NCBI RefSeq assembly: GCF_047238345.1
Contig: NZ_JBDFMQ010000001.1
Coordinates: 682,001 to 746,000, forward strand
Source: Shouchella sp047238345
GTDB lineage: Bacteria > Bacillota > Bacilli > Bacillales > Bacillaceae_D
DNA: 64,000 bases
Direction of reading: 5' to 3'
Below the pieces are notes generated by a model. That model did no database searches. It was not told where the DNA came from and was given only the letters and a program-made list of their open reading frames with translations. The position numbers and the translations under genes were made by a program. Below, piece by piece: positions 51,074 through 60,134 of this stretch (its first letter is position 1; the number at the start of each line of letters is the position of its first letter).

Positions 51074-51483
51074 AAGCGGAACAAAGGAACAATCTATTCT
51101 TATATCTTGCTTGGGTAGTCTCTCTCACCGCAACATTAGGCAGTCTATATTTTAGTGAAATTAGAGGATATGTTCCGTGTGAAATGTGTTGGTATCAAAG
51201 GATATTAATGTATCCGTTAGCGGTTTTTCTTGGAATTGCTGCTTATGCTGGGGATGTATCAATCAGAAAATATGTCCTACCACTAAGCCTGATGGGCATG
51301 GTGGTGTCAGGCTATCATTACCTCATCCAAAAAGTCCCTAGTTTAGCGCCTCTTACCCCTTGTACAGAGGGTGTACCGTGTAATATCCAATACATAAACT
51401 GGTTTGGCTTCATATCCATCCCATTTTTAGCGTTACTGGCATTTAGTTTAATTACCATTCTGCTTTTCTTTCAAAAAAAATAA
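51070..51483 (+). CDS. bdbC: disulfide oxidoreductase BdbC (DsbB-like)
   Basis: 137 residues, four membrane helices. The quinone-linked CEMC pair lies in RGYVPCEMCWYQRILMYPL and the second Cys pair in LTPCTEGVPCNIQYINWFGFISIPFLAL. Re-oxidises BdbD using quinone. ATGA overlap with bdbD indicates coupling. Followed by a strong terminator. Confidence 0.95.
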   Translation: MKAEQRNNLFLYLAWVVSLTATLGSLYFSEIRGYVPCEMCWYQRILMYPLAVFLGIAAYAGDVSIRKYVLPLSLMGMVVSGYHYLIQKVPSLAPLTPCTEGVPCNIQYINWFGFISIPFLALLAFSLITILLFFQKK

Positions 51484-51495
51484 AGATCTTGAACG

Positions 51496-51531
51496 AAAAA
51501 GAGCCAAGTACTTACGTACTCGGCTCTTTTT
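51496..51531. terminator. bidirectional terminator of bdbDC and araB
   Basis: AAAAAGAGCCAAGTAC / GTACTCGGCTCTTTTT long stem (one mismatch) with A/T runs on both sides. Confidence 0.88.
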
Positions 51532-53170
51532 GATGACATGAATGAAGGTCTTCCAATGCTTTTATTTGGAATTCGGCTAGTCGTTTGTACTGCGTATAAA
51601 GTTGATTGTATCGCTCAACGTCTTCGTTCTCGGGATAGATGATGACGTTTCCTGCGTCGCCCATCTTTTTTGACGCTTGCAGAACGGTCTCGTATCCCCC
51701 CTCAACCTTAGGAGCAGCTGCTGCTCCTAAGATGGCAGCACCAACGGCAGGAGCATGTGGTGTAGAGGAAATGTGAATAGCTTGATTAAGTACGCTAGCA
51801 TAGACTTCCATAAGACGCCTGTTTTTTAAAGGTAGTCCACCTGCGGCAACAATTTTGTCGATCGTTAAACCGGCATCGCGGTAATTCTCAATAATCGAGC
51901 GTGCGCCAAATGCAGTTGCTTCCATAAGCGCGAGAAAAATTTCTTCAGATTTTGTTTGTAAGGTCAGTCCAAGCATGCTTCCTGAGGCATGTGGGAGGTT
52001 ATGTGGCGAACGATTCCCGTTGTGCCAATCAAGGGCAAGTAAACCGGTGGAACCTGCTTTCACACCGCCTAATTTTTGTTCTAGGTAGGCAAGAATCGGC
52101 AATTGTTCTTGCTGAGCTTGTTTGGCGATGTTCTCGGGAACCATTTGATCGACAAATGCTGCAAATAAATCGCCCACGGCTGATTGACCTGCTTCGTATG
52201 CATGCATATCTTTAACAATTCCATTTTTAACAGACCCAGATATTCCTGGAACCTCAACGGACTCTTGATCTACCAAAAGGTGACAAGTGGATGTCCCCAT
52301 TACCATGACTAATGTACGAGGATCAACTGAGCCAGTGCCTAATACAGCAGCATGAGCGTCAATCATTCCCACTGCTACAGCGGTGCCAGGGCGGAGTTGT
52401 AGCAATTTAGCATAGTCTGTAGTTAATTCACCAGCTTTGTCACCAACTTGCGCGACAGTACCCGACAATTTCGTTTGTGGCAACATAGCAAGTAAAGAGC
52501 TGCACGAATCAAAAAATGCTTGTGGAAATCCGTTATCTTCATCCCAAAATGCTTTGAAGCCAGCACTGCAGTTACTTCTAACAAGGTTACCTGTTAAGAC
52601 AAAGCTAATCCAATCAATGGCTTCAACAAAATATGTCGCTTCTTCATAGAGTGCAAAATCTTCTTCAGCTACTTCCAATATTTTCGGAACCATCCACTCA
52701 CAGGAAATGGACTCCCCATAGTTTTTAAGAAAATGAAATGGTCCTTGATCATAAACCAGCTGCATATGTTCTGCTTGTTTCATCGCGCCATGGTGTTTCC
52801 AAAGTTTCGCGAATGCATGAGGGTTATTTTTCCATTTATCTTTGAAGCATAAAGGGGTGCCGTCTTTATCGGTTGGAATGACGGTGGAAGAAGTAAAGTC
52901 TACTCCAATTCCAATGACTTGCTCTTTAAGGATATTCCCCTTAACTAATGCACTTGGAATAGATGTATGAAGAACATCTAAATAGTCCTGAGGGTGCTGA
53001 AGTGCATAGTTGTTAGGAAGAGACTCCCCGTTTGGTAGTGCCTTATCAAGCACCCCGTGTTTATAAGTAGTAATATCTTCGGATATGATGACACCTGTTG
53101 ACGAGTCGCAAATGACAACTCTTCCAGATGCGGTTCCAAAGTCTACTCCAATTGTATAGGTAGCAGGCAT
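51512..53170 (-). CDS. araB: ribulokinase (AraB, FGGY family)
   Basis: 552 residues, the usual L-ribulokinase length. FGGY marks: VDFGTASGRVV (ATP loop 1), GIGVDFTSSTVIP, KLWKHHGAMKQAEHM, EWMVPKILEVAEE, RSNCSAGFKAFW, VGMIDAHAAVLG, MVMGTSTCHLL and LEALDWHNGNRSP; C-terminal AAGGLPLKNRRLMEVYAS and APAVGAAILGAA. It phosphorylates ribulose. In this context (TarJ-like and RbtT-like neighbours) D-ribulose from a pentitol is as plausible as L-ribulose. A cre site lies just upstream. Confidence 0.92.
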   Translation of the reverse strand: MPATYTIGVDFGTASGRVVICDSSTGVIISEDITTYKHGVLDKALPNGESLPNNYALQHPQDYLDVLHTSIPSALVKGNILKEQVIGIGVDFTSSTVIPTDKDGTPLCFKDKWKNNPHAFAKLWKHHGAMKQAEHMQLVYDQGPFHFLKNYGESISCEWMVPKILEVAEEDFALYEEATYFVEAIDWISFVLTGNLVRSNCSAGFKAFWDEDNGFPQAFFDSCSSLLAMLPQTKLSGTVAQVGDKAGELTTDYAKLLQLRPGTAVAVGMIDAHAAVLGTGSVDPRTLVMVMGTSTCHLLVDQESVEVPGISGSVKNGIVKDMHAYEAGQSAVGDLFAAFVDQMVPENIAKQAQQEQLPILAYLEQKLGGVKAGSTGLLALDWHNGNRSPHNLPHASGSMLGLTLQTKSEEIFLALMEATAFGARSIIENYRDAGLTIDKIVAAGGLPLKNRRLMEVYASVLNQAIHISSTPHAPAVGAAILGAAAAPKVEGGYETVLQASKKMGDAGNVIIYPENEDVERYNQLYTQYKRLAEFQIKALEDLHSCHQKEPST

Positions 53171-53188
53171 GTGATCACCTCGAATAAA

Positions 53189-53202
53189 TGAATGCGTTTA
53201 CA
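53189..53202. promoter_or_regulatory. cre site (CcpA) before araB
   Basis: TGAATGCGTTTACA matches 13 of 14 consensus positions of TGNAARCGNWWWCA, 19-32 bases upstream of the araB start. Confidence 0.7.
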
Positions 53203-53247
53203 GTATAGGGATAGTTTAACCCTTATACAAAAGAAAATCAAGGATAA

Positions 53248-53325
53248 TGAACATAAATGAACAATTGACAAACATTATTAAGCGATATTATATTTAAATC
53301 AAACATATTCAAACATTAGTGAACA
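53248..53325. promoter_or_regulatory. repeated AACA boxes, candidate DeoR operators, around a TTGACA promoter
   Basis: TGAACATAAATGAACA (53248-53263) and CAAACATATTCAAACATTAGTGAACA (53300-53325, five short AACA-type units in total) flank a TTGACA (53265-53270) / TTATAT (53288-53293) promoter with 17-base spacing, in front of the TarJ-like gene. DeoR/GlpR proteins often bind such direct repeats. Confidence 0.5.
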
Positions 53326-53342
53326 ACAAGTGGGGGATTAAG

Positions 53343-54422
53343 ATGATTGAAAAAGAGACGATTCTATCGAAAACATATCGACTGACTGAGCCTTGGAAGA
53401 TTGGGATAGAAGCAATAGAACGTGAGTTAAAGGAAGGGGATGTGCTCGTTCAACCGACGTTGGCAAGTATTTGCCACGCTGATCTACGTTATTATACAGG
53501 GCAGAGAAGACCAGAAGCATTGCAAAAAAAATTGCCAATGGCGTTACTCCATGAAAGCATAGGCACTGTAATAAAAAGCAGACATAACGATCGGCAAGTA
53601 GGCGATCGAGTCGTCATTGTACCGAATGTACCAGGTAGTCTATTGGAGAGAAGAGATGTGCATGATGTAACGGCTTCCTATAACGAAGAAAACTATAGTA
53701 GAGATAATGTCTTCCTTGGAAGCGGATACGATGGGGCCGCGCAAGAACATCTAGTGTTACCGGCTGCATGTACAGTCGTAGTGCCGAATGACGTTCCAGA
53801 TGAAATTGCGGTTCTTGCTGAGCTGTGCACGGTTTCCAATCAAGCGATTCAACGTGCTGGCATAACTGGAGATCAAGAGCATGTGGCTGTTTTCGGAGAT
53901 GGGCCGGTTGGATTTATTACCGCTGCTTTGCTTCATTACGTTTATGGCGTTTCTTCTGAGCGACTTCACGCTTTTGGAGCGGTAGAAGAAAAAATTGCTT
54001 CGTTTACTTTTGCGAAGCGTCATCTTGTTCAATCGTATGATTTTTCAAAAGAGCCTCTAGTGGATGCTGTATTTGAGTGTACAGGTGGTCGTTTTTCAGA
54101 GAGTGCGGCAAATCAAGCAATTGACCTTGTGAAAAGAGAGGGAAATGTCGTGTTAATGGGTGTGACAGAAGATAAAGTGCCGCTAAATACGCGAGATATC
54201 CTTGAGAAAGGTATCCGTTTAGTTGGGAGCAGTCGCAGTTCTGTTGGGGATTTTCAAACGGTTGTGGAAGGCTTGCGAAACAAAGACTTCCAACATGCCT
54301 TATCTGCCCTTGTGCCAGACGAATTTCATACCATTACATGTGCTGATGATCTAATGAACGCGTTAAATGAAACTGCGGCTCATAAAGCATGGAAAAAAAC
54401 ATTCGTAACATTTACATGGTAA
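53343..54422 (+). CDS. TarJ-like ribitol-5-phosphate / pentitol dehydrogenase (zinc MDR)
   Basis: 359 residues of the medium-chain dehydrogenase family. It matches TarJ (ribulose-5-phosphate reductase): SICHADLRYYTGQRRPEALQKKLPMALLHESIGTV, VVIVPNVPG, FLGSGYDGAAQEHLVLP, AELCTVSNQAIQR, VFGDGPVGFITA, ECTGGRFSESAANQAID and LVGSSRSSVGDFQTVV. Zinc ligands Cys/His-Glu lie in ICHADL and LLHES. TarJ makes CDP-ribitol precursors; here the operon is catabolic, so oxidation of a ribitol (phosphate) is inferred. ATG 53343 follows GTGGGGGA. Confidence 0.85.
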   Translation: MIEKETILSKTYRLTEPWKIGIEAIERELKEGDVLVQPTLASICHADLRYYTGQRRPEALQKKLPMALLHESIGTVIKSRHNDRQVGDRVVIVPNVPGSLLERRDVHDVTASYNEENYSRDNVFLGSGYDGAAQEHLVLPAACTVVVPNDVPDEIAVLAELCTVSNQAIQRAGITGDQEHVAVFGDGPVGFITAALLHYVYGVSSERLHAFGAVEEKIASFTFAKRHLVQSYDFSKEPLVDAVFECTGGRFSESAANQAIDLVKREGNVVLMGVTEDKVPLNTRDILEKGIRLVGSSRSSVGDFQTVVEGLRNKDFQHALSALVPDEFHTITCADDLMNALNETAAHKAWKKTFVTFTW

Positions 54423-54442
54423 ACAGAGAGCACTCTCTGTTT
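54421..54442 (+). promoter_or_regulatory. intra-operon hairpin
   Basis: AAACAGAGAG / CTCTCTGTTT perfect 10-bp stem with a 2-base loop between the dehydrogenase and MFS genes, without a T run; likely mRNA processing or stability. A weak cre-like TGATATCGCTTACA follows at 54453-54466. Confidence 0.5.
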
Positions 54443-54485
54443 ATCTTATAAATGATATCGCTTACAAATAGTGGAGGTAAAAAAT

Positions 54486-55739
54486 ATGTCAATCGTACAA
54501 AGCCCATCCGCTTTAGGAAAAATTGGAATCCCACCGCATCTGTTTTGGGGATATGTAGGTGTTCTCATTTTTATGATGGGAGATGGACTTGAAATTGGAT
54601 GGTTAAGTCCTTTTTTAGTTGAAGAAGGGTTTACAGTTCAACAAACATCGATGTTGTTTTCTGCTTATGGTCTCACCATTGCCTTATCATCGTGGTTTTC
54701 TGGTGTGTTTGTTGAAGCGTTTGGGCCAAAACGGACAATGTTCGCTGGATTCATTCTTTATGTCTTAGCAACTATAGGATTTATCACTTTGGGCATTAGT
54801 CAAATGAATTATTCGATGATGCTTGCGTTTTATGCCTTAAGAGGATTTGGCTACCCGTTATTTGCATATTCATTCCTTGTTTGGGTGACGTATCGAACAC
54901 CTGCGAATGATTTAGGGAAAGCTGTTGGCTGGTTCTGGTTTGTTTTTACAGGTGGCTTAAATGTATTAGGCGCTTACTTTTCAGTATGGTCAATTAATAC
55001 ACTTGGTTATATCGGTACACTATGGACAGCATTATTATGGGTATCGATTGGTGCTATCTTTGCGCTCATTATTAATCGTGATGTGCTCGTAAGAAAAAGT
55101 GATGCAAGTGCGAAAGGAAAAGCAAAGGAATTGTTAAAAGGGCTTACCATTGTGAAACGAGAGCCAAAAGTAGCCTTAGGCGGTGTTGTAAGGATGATTA
55201 ATACAACGTCCCAATTTGCATTTCCAGTTTTTTTACCGTTATATCTAGCATCTTATGGCATCCCAACATCTTCTTGGTTAACCATCTGGGGCGCGATCTT
55301 TCTCAGTAACATTGTCTTTAATCTTGTTGCAGGTTTTATAGGAGATAAGATTGGCTGGCAAAATACGATCATTTGGTTTGGTGGAGTGGGTGCAGGGGTT
55401 ACAACCTTATTGTTATTCTACGCACCTCAGCTATTTGATGGAAACTTAATCGTTATCACTATTATAGGAATGTTATGGGGCGCATCTTTATCCGCGTATG
55501 TTCCTTTATCAGCGCTCGTACCTTCTTTAGTAAAAGGGGACAAAGGAGCAGCGATGTCTATCTTGAACTTAGGCGCCGGATTACCGGTATTTGTAGGTCC
55601 AGCAATTGTCGGGCTGTTTATTGGACTTGTTGGTGATGTGGGTGTCATGTGGATTCTTGCCTTGCTACATTTTGCTAGTTCTATCATAACAAAGTTTATT
55701 ACATTGCCAGATAAAATAAGTGAACAAGAAATTGCTTGA
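54486..55739 (+). CDS. RbtT/AraE-like pentitol MFS transporter
   Basis: 417 residues, 12 helices. It resembles the Klebsiella ribitol transporter RbtT: LFWGYVGVLIFMMGDGLEIGWLSPFLVEEGFTVQQTSMLFSAYGLTIALSSWFSGV, YALRGFGYPLFAYSFLVWV, KAVGWFWFVFTGGLNVLGAYFS, and KGDKGAAMSILNLGAGLPVFVGPAIV. Proton-coupled pentitol uptake is inferred. ATG 54486 follows GGAGG by eight bases. It forms an operon with the TarJ-like and DeoR genes. Confidence 0.85.
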   Translation: MSIVQSPSALGKIGIPPHLFWGYVGVLIFMMGDGLEIGWLSPFLVEEGFTVQQTSMLFSAYGLTIALSSWFSGVFVEAFGPKRTMFAGFILYVLATIGFITLGISQMNYSMMLAFYALRGFGYPLFAYSFLVWVTYRTPANDLGKAVGWFWFVFTGGLNVLGAYFSVWSINTLGYIGTLWTALLWVSIGAIFALIINRDVLVRKSDASAKGKAKELLKGLTIVKREPKVALGGVVRMINTTSQFAFPVFLPLYLASYGIPTSSWLTIWGAIFLSNIVFNLVAGFIGDKIGWQNTIIWFGGVGAGVTTLLLFYAPQLFDGNLIVITIIGMLWGASLSAYVPLSALVPSLVKGDKGAAMSILNLGAGLPVFVGPAIVGLFIGLVGDVGVMWILALLHFASSIITKFITLPDKISEQEIA

Positions 55740-55800
55740 CGTTTTAAAAAAACGATAAGTCAGGTAGAATGAGAGAAAACGTGTGAAAGTAGGGATTGCG

Positions 55801-56565
55801 ATGTTGGCGATTGAAAGGAAGCGCCATATTCTTGAATATGTAAAACAGCATCAACTGGCTTCCGTATCTGAATTAGCGGTCGTGTGTAATGTCCACCAAG
55901 CAACGATTCGGCGTGATTTAAATGAACTAGAAGATGAAGGGTTACTGCAGCGAACCCACGGTGGGGTGATGGGCGCTCGTGACAATATTTCGTCTGAGCC
56001 TAGTTTTTCTGAGCGTGAACAAAAGCATCGTGAAGAAAAAGAACGAATTGGTAAACAAGCTGCTGCATATGTAGAAGATGGTGATACAATTCTTATAGAC
56101 TCGGGTACGACCACATTTCAAATGGTGCCGCATTTACTGCAAAGAAAACAGCTAACAGTCGTAACAAACGACATTAACATCGCTGCTGCTTTCCGTCATG
56201 CTCATTCAATCAAAACGTTTGTGACTGGCGGTGTGCTATTCCACGATAGCTATATGTTAAATGGAACCTATACCGATGACATGTTGGCGAAGCTACATGT
56301 TCAAAAAGCATTCATTGGTACGCCTGCCATTCATCCTGAATTCGGGATTATGCATTTTGACGATTACTTAGTTTCTGCAAAGAAAAAAATGATTGATGCA
56401 GTCGAACAAGTTATGGTACTAGCAGATCATACGAAAATGGATCAGCTCTCCATGCATGAAGTGGCACCTTTAACTTCTGTACAAAAAGTAATAACAGGGA
56501 CTGACTTGGATGAGCGTGTAAAGCATGCATTTGAAGAGAAGGGTGTTTCAGTAGATCTAGTTTAA
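55801..56565 (+). CDS. DeoR/GlpR-family transcriptional regulator
   Basis: 254 residues: DeoR HTH at the N-terminus (MLAIERKRHILEYVKQHQLASVSELAVVCNVHQATIRRDLNELEDEGLLQRTHGGVM) and a sugar-phosphate sensor domain (GDTILIDSGTTTFQMVPHLL, VVTNDINIAAAF, FVTGGVLF, FIGTPAIHPEFGIM, VLADHTKMDQLS). Probably represses the divergent araB and its own operon, relieved by a phosphorylated pentose (inference). ATG 55801 has TAGGGA upstream; the frame opens at 55783. Confidence 0.88.
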   Translation: MLAIERKRHILEYVKQHQLASVSELAVVCNVHQATIRRDLNELEDEGLLQRTHGGVMGARDNISSEPSFSEREQKHREEKERIGKQAAAYVEDGDTILIDSGTTTFQMVPHLLQRKQLTVVTNDINIAAAFRHAHSIKTFVTGGVLFHDSYMLNGTYTDDMLAKLHVQKAFIGTPAIHPEFGIMHFDDYLVSAKKKMIDAVEQVMVLADHTKMDQLSMHEVAPLTSVQKVITGTDLDERVKHAFEEKGVSVDLV

Positions 56566-56581
56566 GTGATAAAATCAAAAG

Positions 56582-56626
56582 AAAAAAGCACATAAAGCAA
56601 TGTTCGTTGTTGCTATGTGCTTTTTT
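56582..56626 (+). terminator. terminator of the pentitol operon
   Basis: AAAAAAGCACATA / TATGTGCTTTTTT 13-bp stem with inner pairing (AGCAA / TTGCT) and a T run. Confidence 0.85.
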
Positions 56627-56701
56627 GAATGCTCAATAAGAAATTCACACAATTAGAAAAAAGATATTGCTAAAAAGAAATGAGCCATATATAATAATTT
56701 A

Positions 56702-56836
56702 CGAAAGCGGTTTCGGGAAGCGTTTTCTTAAATTTGTTCCTTTTCTATTTAGTTCCACCGTTGTTAGCAGAAAGTATTAAAAGACAGACCGTTATTGAAA
56801 GCGCTTTATTTTAAGGCATTTCTCGAAAGCGCTTTA
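56702..56836. promoter_or_regulatory. cluster of LacI/CcpA-type operators before the sugar ABC operon
   Basis: Four boxes with an AARCG core: CGAAAGCGGTTTCG (56702-56715), GGAAGCGTTTTC (56716-56727), TGAAAGCGCTTTA (56796-56808) and CGAAAGCGCTTTA (56824-56836). The last two share the palindrome AAAGCGCTTT and are 28 bases apart (centre to centre). They suit the LacI protein encoded at 60885, CcpA, or both. The 56566-56894 gap holds no gene. Confidence 0.6.
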
Positions 56837-56894
56837 TGTTTAGAGAAGTGTGGTAAAAAACGTACGATAAACATTCATTAAGGGGGAAGATGCA

Positions 56895-58202
56895 ATGACA
56901 AAATGGTTGAAATTTGGTGCTGTTCCACTTTTATCTGTATCTTTATTAGCTGCATGTGGTGGTTCAGATGGTGAAAATGGTGGTAGTAGTGAAGGGGTAG
57001 AAAGCGAAACAACAAGTGAAACAATTGGGTCCGGTGAAATCGAGCTCGTGTTTTGGGAGTTTGGCAACACCGGCTATGATAAATTAATTGAAGAATATGT
57101 AGAAGAAAATCCAGACATCTCCATTAATCTACAGAATAGTGACATGAACGATATGCATGATAATTTATTTACATCCATATCGGCTGATACAGGAGCACCA
57201 GATATTGCCTTAGTAGAAGAAGCGCAAATTGAGCGCTATCGTACAGCTGAAGATTCATTTAATAACCTCTATGATTTAGGCGCTGGTGATGTGCAAGAGG
57301 ATTTCCTTGATTGGGTTTGGCATAACGGTGAAAATGCAGATGGCGATTTTGTATTCGGATTGCCGACGGATATTGGACCTACCGTCATGTTTTATCGAAC
57401 GGATGTATTTGAAGAAGCAGGATTCGATTCTTCTCCAGAAGCGGTATCAGAGTTAATTCCTACTTGGGATGCTTATGAAGAAGTCGCATTGCAAATTTAT
57501 GAAGAGACAGGCAAACTGATGACAGACGCTGGTGAACTAATCTATAATGCTCGTCGTGACCAAGCGTCGGAGCAGTATTTCAATACAGATGAAGAATTGA
57601 TTATGGATGATCATCCGGAAATTCGTGAAGCGTATGATTACACAGCAGACTTCTTTGACCAAGATTTAGCTGGTGATATTCCACTTTGGACACCAGAATG
57701 GTTCGCGGGAATGGATGATGGTTCGTATGCAACGATGCTTGCGCCAGCTTGGATGCAAGGTGTTATTAAAGATAACAGTCCTGAAGAAGGGATCTGGTCG
57801 ATTACGACAATGCCTGAAGGGGCAGGAAACTGGGGTGGCTCATTCTTAACGATTCCAAGTGAAACTGAGCATGCTGAAGAAGCGTATGATTTCATCTCAT
57901 GGCTAACTGCTCCTGAACAGCAGTTAAAATCATTCCAAGATTATGGGCTGTTCCCATCAACGCCAGCTGTTTATGAAATGCCAGAGTTTATTGATTATGA
58001 AGATCCATACTTTGGTGGAATTCCAACTGCACAAGTATTCTCTGAAGCAGCCCAGCAAGTTATCCCAGTTTATAAAGGGAGAAACTATTATGCAGTGGAT
58101 GATGTCATGAAAGAAGCGATTGATAATGTGTCTGCAGGCGATGACCGAGATGAGGAATGGGAAGCTTCTCTTGATACAATTGATCGAATCTTAGCGCGGT
58201 AA
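56895..58202 (+). CDS. sugar ABC transporter substrate-binding lipoprotein
   Basis: 435 residues: lipobox LLAAC (Cys near 20), a Gly/Ser/Glu-rich linker, and a family-1 extracellular binding fold (IELVFWEFGNTGYDKLIEEYVEENPDISINLQNSD..., DIALVEEAQIERY, GLPTDIGPTVMFYRTDVFEEAGFDSSPEAV, SYATMLAPAWMQGVI). Highly acidic, as in alkaliphile exported proteins. It belongs to the CUT1/UgpB-like group; the sugar cannot be named. AAGGGGGAAG precedes ATG. Confidence 0.88.
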   Translation: MTKWLKFGAVPLLSVSLLAACGGSDGENGGSSEGVESETTSETIGSGEIELVFWEFGNTGYDKLIEEYVEENPDISINLQNSDMNDMHDNLFTSISADTGAPDIALVEEAQIERYRTAEDSFNNLYDLGAGDVQEDFLDWVWHNGENADGDFVFGLPTDIGPTVMFYRTDVFEEAGFDSSPEAVSELIPTWDAYEEVALQIYEETGKLMTDAGELIYNARRDQASEQYFNTDEELIMDDHPEIREAYDYTADFFDQDLAGDIPLWTPEWFAGMDDGSYATMLAPAWMQGVIKDNSPEEGIWSITTMPEGAGNWGGSFLTIPSETEHAEEAYDFISWLTAPEQQLKSFQDYGLFPSTPAVYEMPEFIDYEDPYFGGIPTAQVFSEAAQQVIPVYKGRNYYAVDDVMKEAIDNVSAGDDRDEEWEASLDTIDRILAR

Positions 58203-58300
58203 TTTATCTCGATTTATTTAGGAGGATGGCTCTCTTGCGGGCGAGTCATTCTTTTTTTATAGGAACATTATGCGCAACATATACGTGAGGAGGTCACACG

Positions 58301-59242
58301 TTGAAGACATCTCAAGCAACACAATCCGCTCCCAGAAACCGTCCAAAAGGGAATCGAGAAAAAAGACGTACAGCATTATCTGCCTATTTCTTTGTCTCAC
58401 CTTTTTTCCTCTTATTTTTAATTTTTGGTCTTTTCCCGATGTTGTTTAGTTTTTATTTAGCGTTTTTTAGATGGGATGGGCTAGGGGAAATGACATATGT
58501 TGGCCTAGCCAACTTTGAATTTATCTTTAATGATCCTGTTTTTTATTCGTCTATTTTAAATACGTTTATTATTGGTCTATTAGGAACACTCCCACAGATT
58601 GTGTTTGCGATTTTAATTGCATTTGCACTTAATTCTGCCTTAATTAAGTTTCGCAATACGTTTCGGACAATTATTTTCTTACCTTACATTACGTCGGTTG
58701 TAGCAGTTGCGATTATTTTTGGAGTCGTATTTAATAATCAGCCGTTTGGTTTTGTGAACTACATATTAAGTTTGTTTGAAGTTGATCCAATTAGATGGAA
58801 TGCGGAATATTGGCCAGTGAAAATTGCGATTGCGACGATGGTGTTTTGGCGTTGGGTCGGTTACAACACAATTATTTTCTTGGCAGGGATGCAAAGTATT
58901 CCAAAAGAATTGTATGAAGCAGCGAAAATTGATGGTGCTACCATTAGCCAGCAAATTCGTCTTGTCACACTGCCAATGTTAAAGCCGATTACATTATTTG
59001 TTGTGTTTACAGCAACAATCGGAAGTCTACAGTTGTTTACGGAGCCGCTAATCTTCCTTGGTCGTAATTTACGAGAAGAAGGGATTACCATGGTTGCTTA
59101 CTTGTGGAGAGATGCATTTGTCTACAATTCCTTTGGCACAGCGTCTGCAGCTGCCATTGCATTGTTCTTCATTATCATTGTTCTAACGGTGATCAATTTG
59201 CTCATTACAAGTCGATTGGGACGCTCAAAAAAAGTTGGTTAG
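58301..59242 (+). CDS. sugar ABC transporter permease 1 (MalF type)
   Basis: 313 residues with six helices and the EAA motif ELYEAAKIDGATISQQIRLVTLPMLKP, which contacts the ATPase. The basic N-terminus (KRRTALSAYFFVSPFFLLFLIFGLFPM) is typical of CUT1 permeases. TTG 58301 follows GAGGAGG. No ATPase gene is present; CUT1 importers in Bacillus use a shared MsmX-type ATPase encoded elsewhere. Confidence 0.9.
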   Translation: MKTSQATQSAPRNRPKGNREKRRTALSAYFFVSPFFLLFLIFGLFPMLFSFYLAFFRWDGLGEMTYVGLANFEFIFNDPVFYSSILNTFIIGLLGTLPQIVFAILIAFALNSALIKFRNTFRTIIFLPYITSVVAVAIIFGVVFNNQPFGFVNYILSLFEVDPIRWNAEYWPVKIAIATMVFWRWVGYNTIIFLAGMQSIPKELYEAAKIDGATISQQIRLVTLPMLKPITLFVVFTATIGSLQLFTEPLIFLGRNLREEGITMVAYLWRDAFVYNSFGTASAAAIALFFIIIVLTVINLLITSRLGRSKKVG

Positions 59243-59253
59243 GGGGCTAAACG

Positions 59254-60105
59254 ATGAGTAAAGAAAAACATACTGGAAGAAGGACGTTTTCATTGAAGAA
59301 GCTTTTTGTTTATCTTTTTTTAATTGCTGGTTCGTTGGCGTCCCTTTTCCCATTTTATTATATGTTTGTGATGGCAACACGAGTAAATCGAGAAATTAAC
59401 CAAGTACCACCTCCGTTTACACCTGGAGCGGACTTAGTCTCGAACTTTCAAAAGGTGCTCAATAACATAGATTTCTTCGGAGCCATGTGGAATAGCTTTT
59501 TCGTTGCGACAGCGGTAACCCTTGGTACGCTCTTATTGTGCTCTCTTGCAGGATATACCTTTGCAAAGCTTGAATTTAAAGGGAAAACCATCCTGTTTAC
59601 GGCCATATTGATTACGATGATGGTGCCGCCACAGCTCGGGCTTATTCCACAATATTATATTATTACAACCCTCGGCTGGTTGAATGATTTTCGTGCCATT
59701 ATCATCCCTGGTTTAATCAACGCCTTTGGTATCTTCTGGATGAGGCAATATATTAAGGAAGCTGTTCCTTTTGAAATTATTGAAGCTGCAAGAATTGATG
59801 GATGCTCACATTTTCGAACGTATTGGAATATCGTTGTGCCGACCGTATTACCTGCATTTGCCACGCTCGGTATTATTGTGTTTATGACCGTCTGGAATGA
59901 TTTCCTCTGGCCGTTAGTCGTGCTAAGAGATCCATCCATGCATACCCTTCAAGTCGCGCTGCGTTCATTAAATGATGCAAGACAGCTCGATTACGGAATG
60001 TTAATGTCAGGAACATTTTGGGCAACAGTTCCATTACTAATCGTCTTCCTATTATTTAATCGCTTGTTCATTCAAAGTTTGTCAGAAGGCGCTGTAAAAA
60101 GTTAA
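59254..60105 (+). CDS. sugar ABC transporter permease 2 (MalG type)
   Basis: 283 residues with six helices and the EAA motif FEIIEAARIDGCSHFRTYWNIVVPTVLPAFAT. Pairs with the preceding permease; spacing 11 bases, with its own purine-rich RBS (AGGGGGC). SLFPFYYMFVMATR and WNDFLWPLVVL are CUT1 marks. Confidence 0.92.
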   Translation: MSKEKHTGRRTFSLKKLFVYLFLIAGSLASLFPFYYMFVMATRVNREINQVPPPFTPGADLVSNFQKVLNNIDFFGAMWNSFFVATAVTLGTLLLCSLAGYTFAKLEFKGKTILFTAILITMMVPPQLGLIPQYYIITTLGWLNDFRAIIIPGLINAFGIFWMRQYIKEAVPFEIIEAARIDGCSHFRTYWNIVVPTVLPAFATLGIIVFMTVWNDFLWPLVVLRDPSMHTLQVALRSLNDARQLDYGMLMSGTFWATVPLLIVFLLFNRLFIQSLSEGAVKS

Positions 60106-60134
60106 ACAATAGGATGGCTTAAAAAGACAATAGA

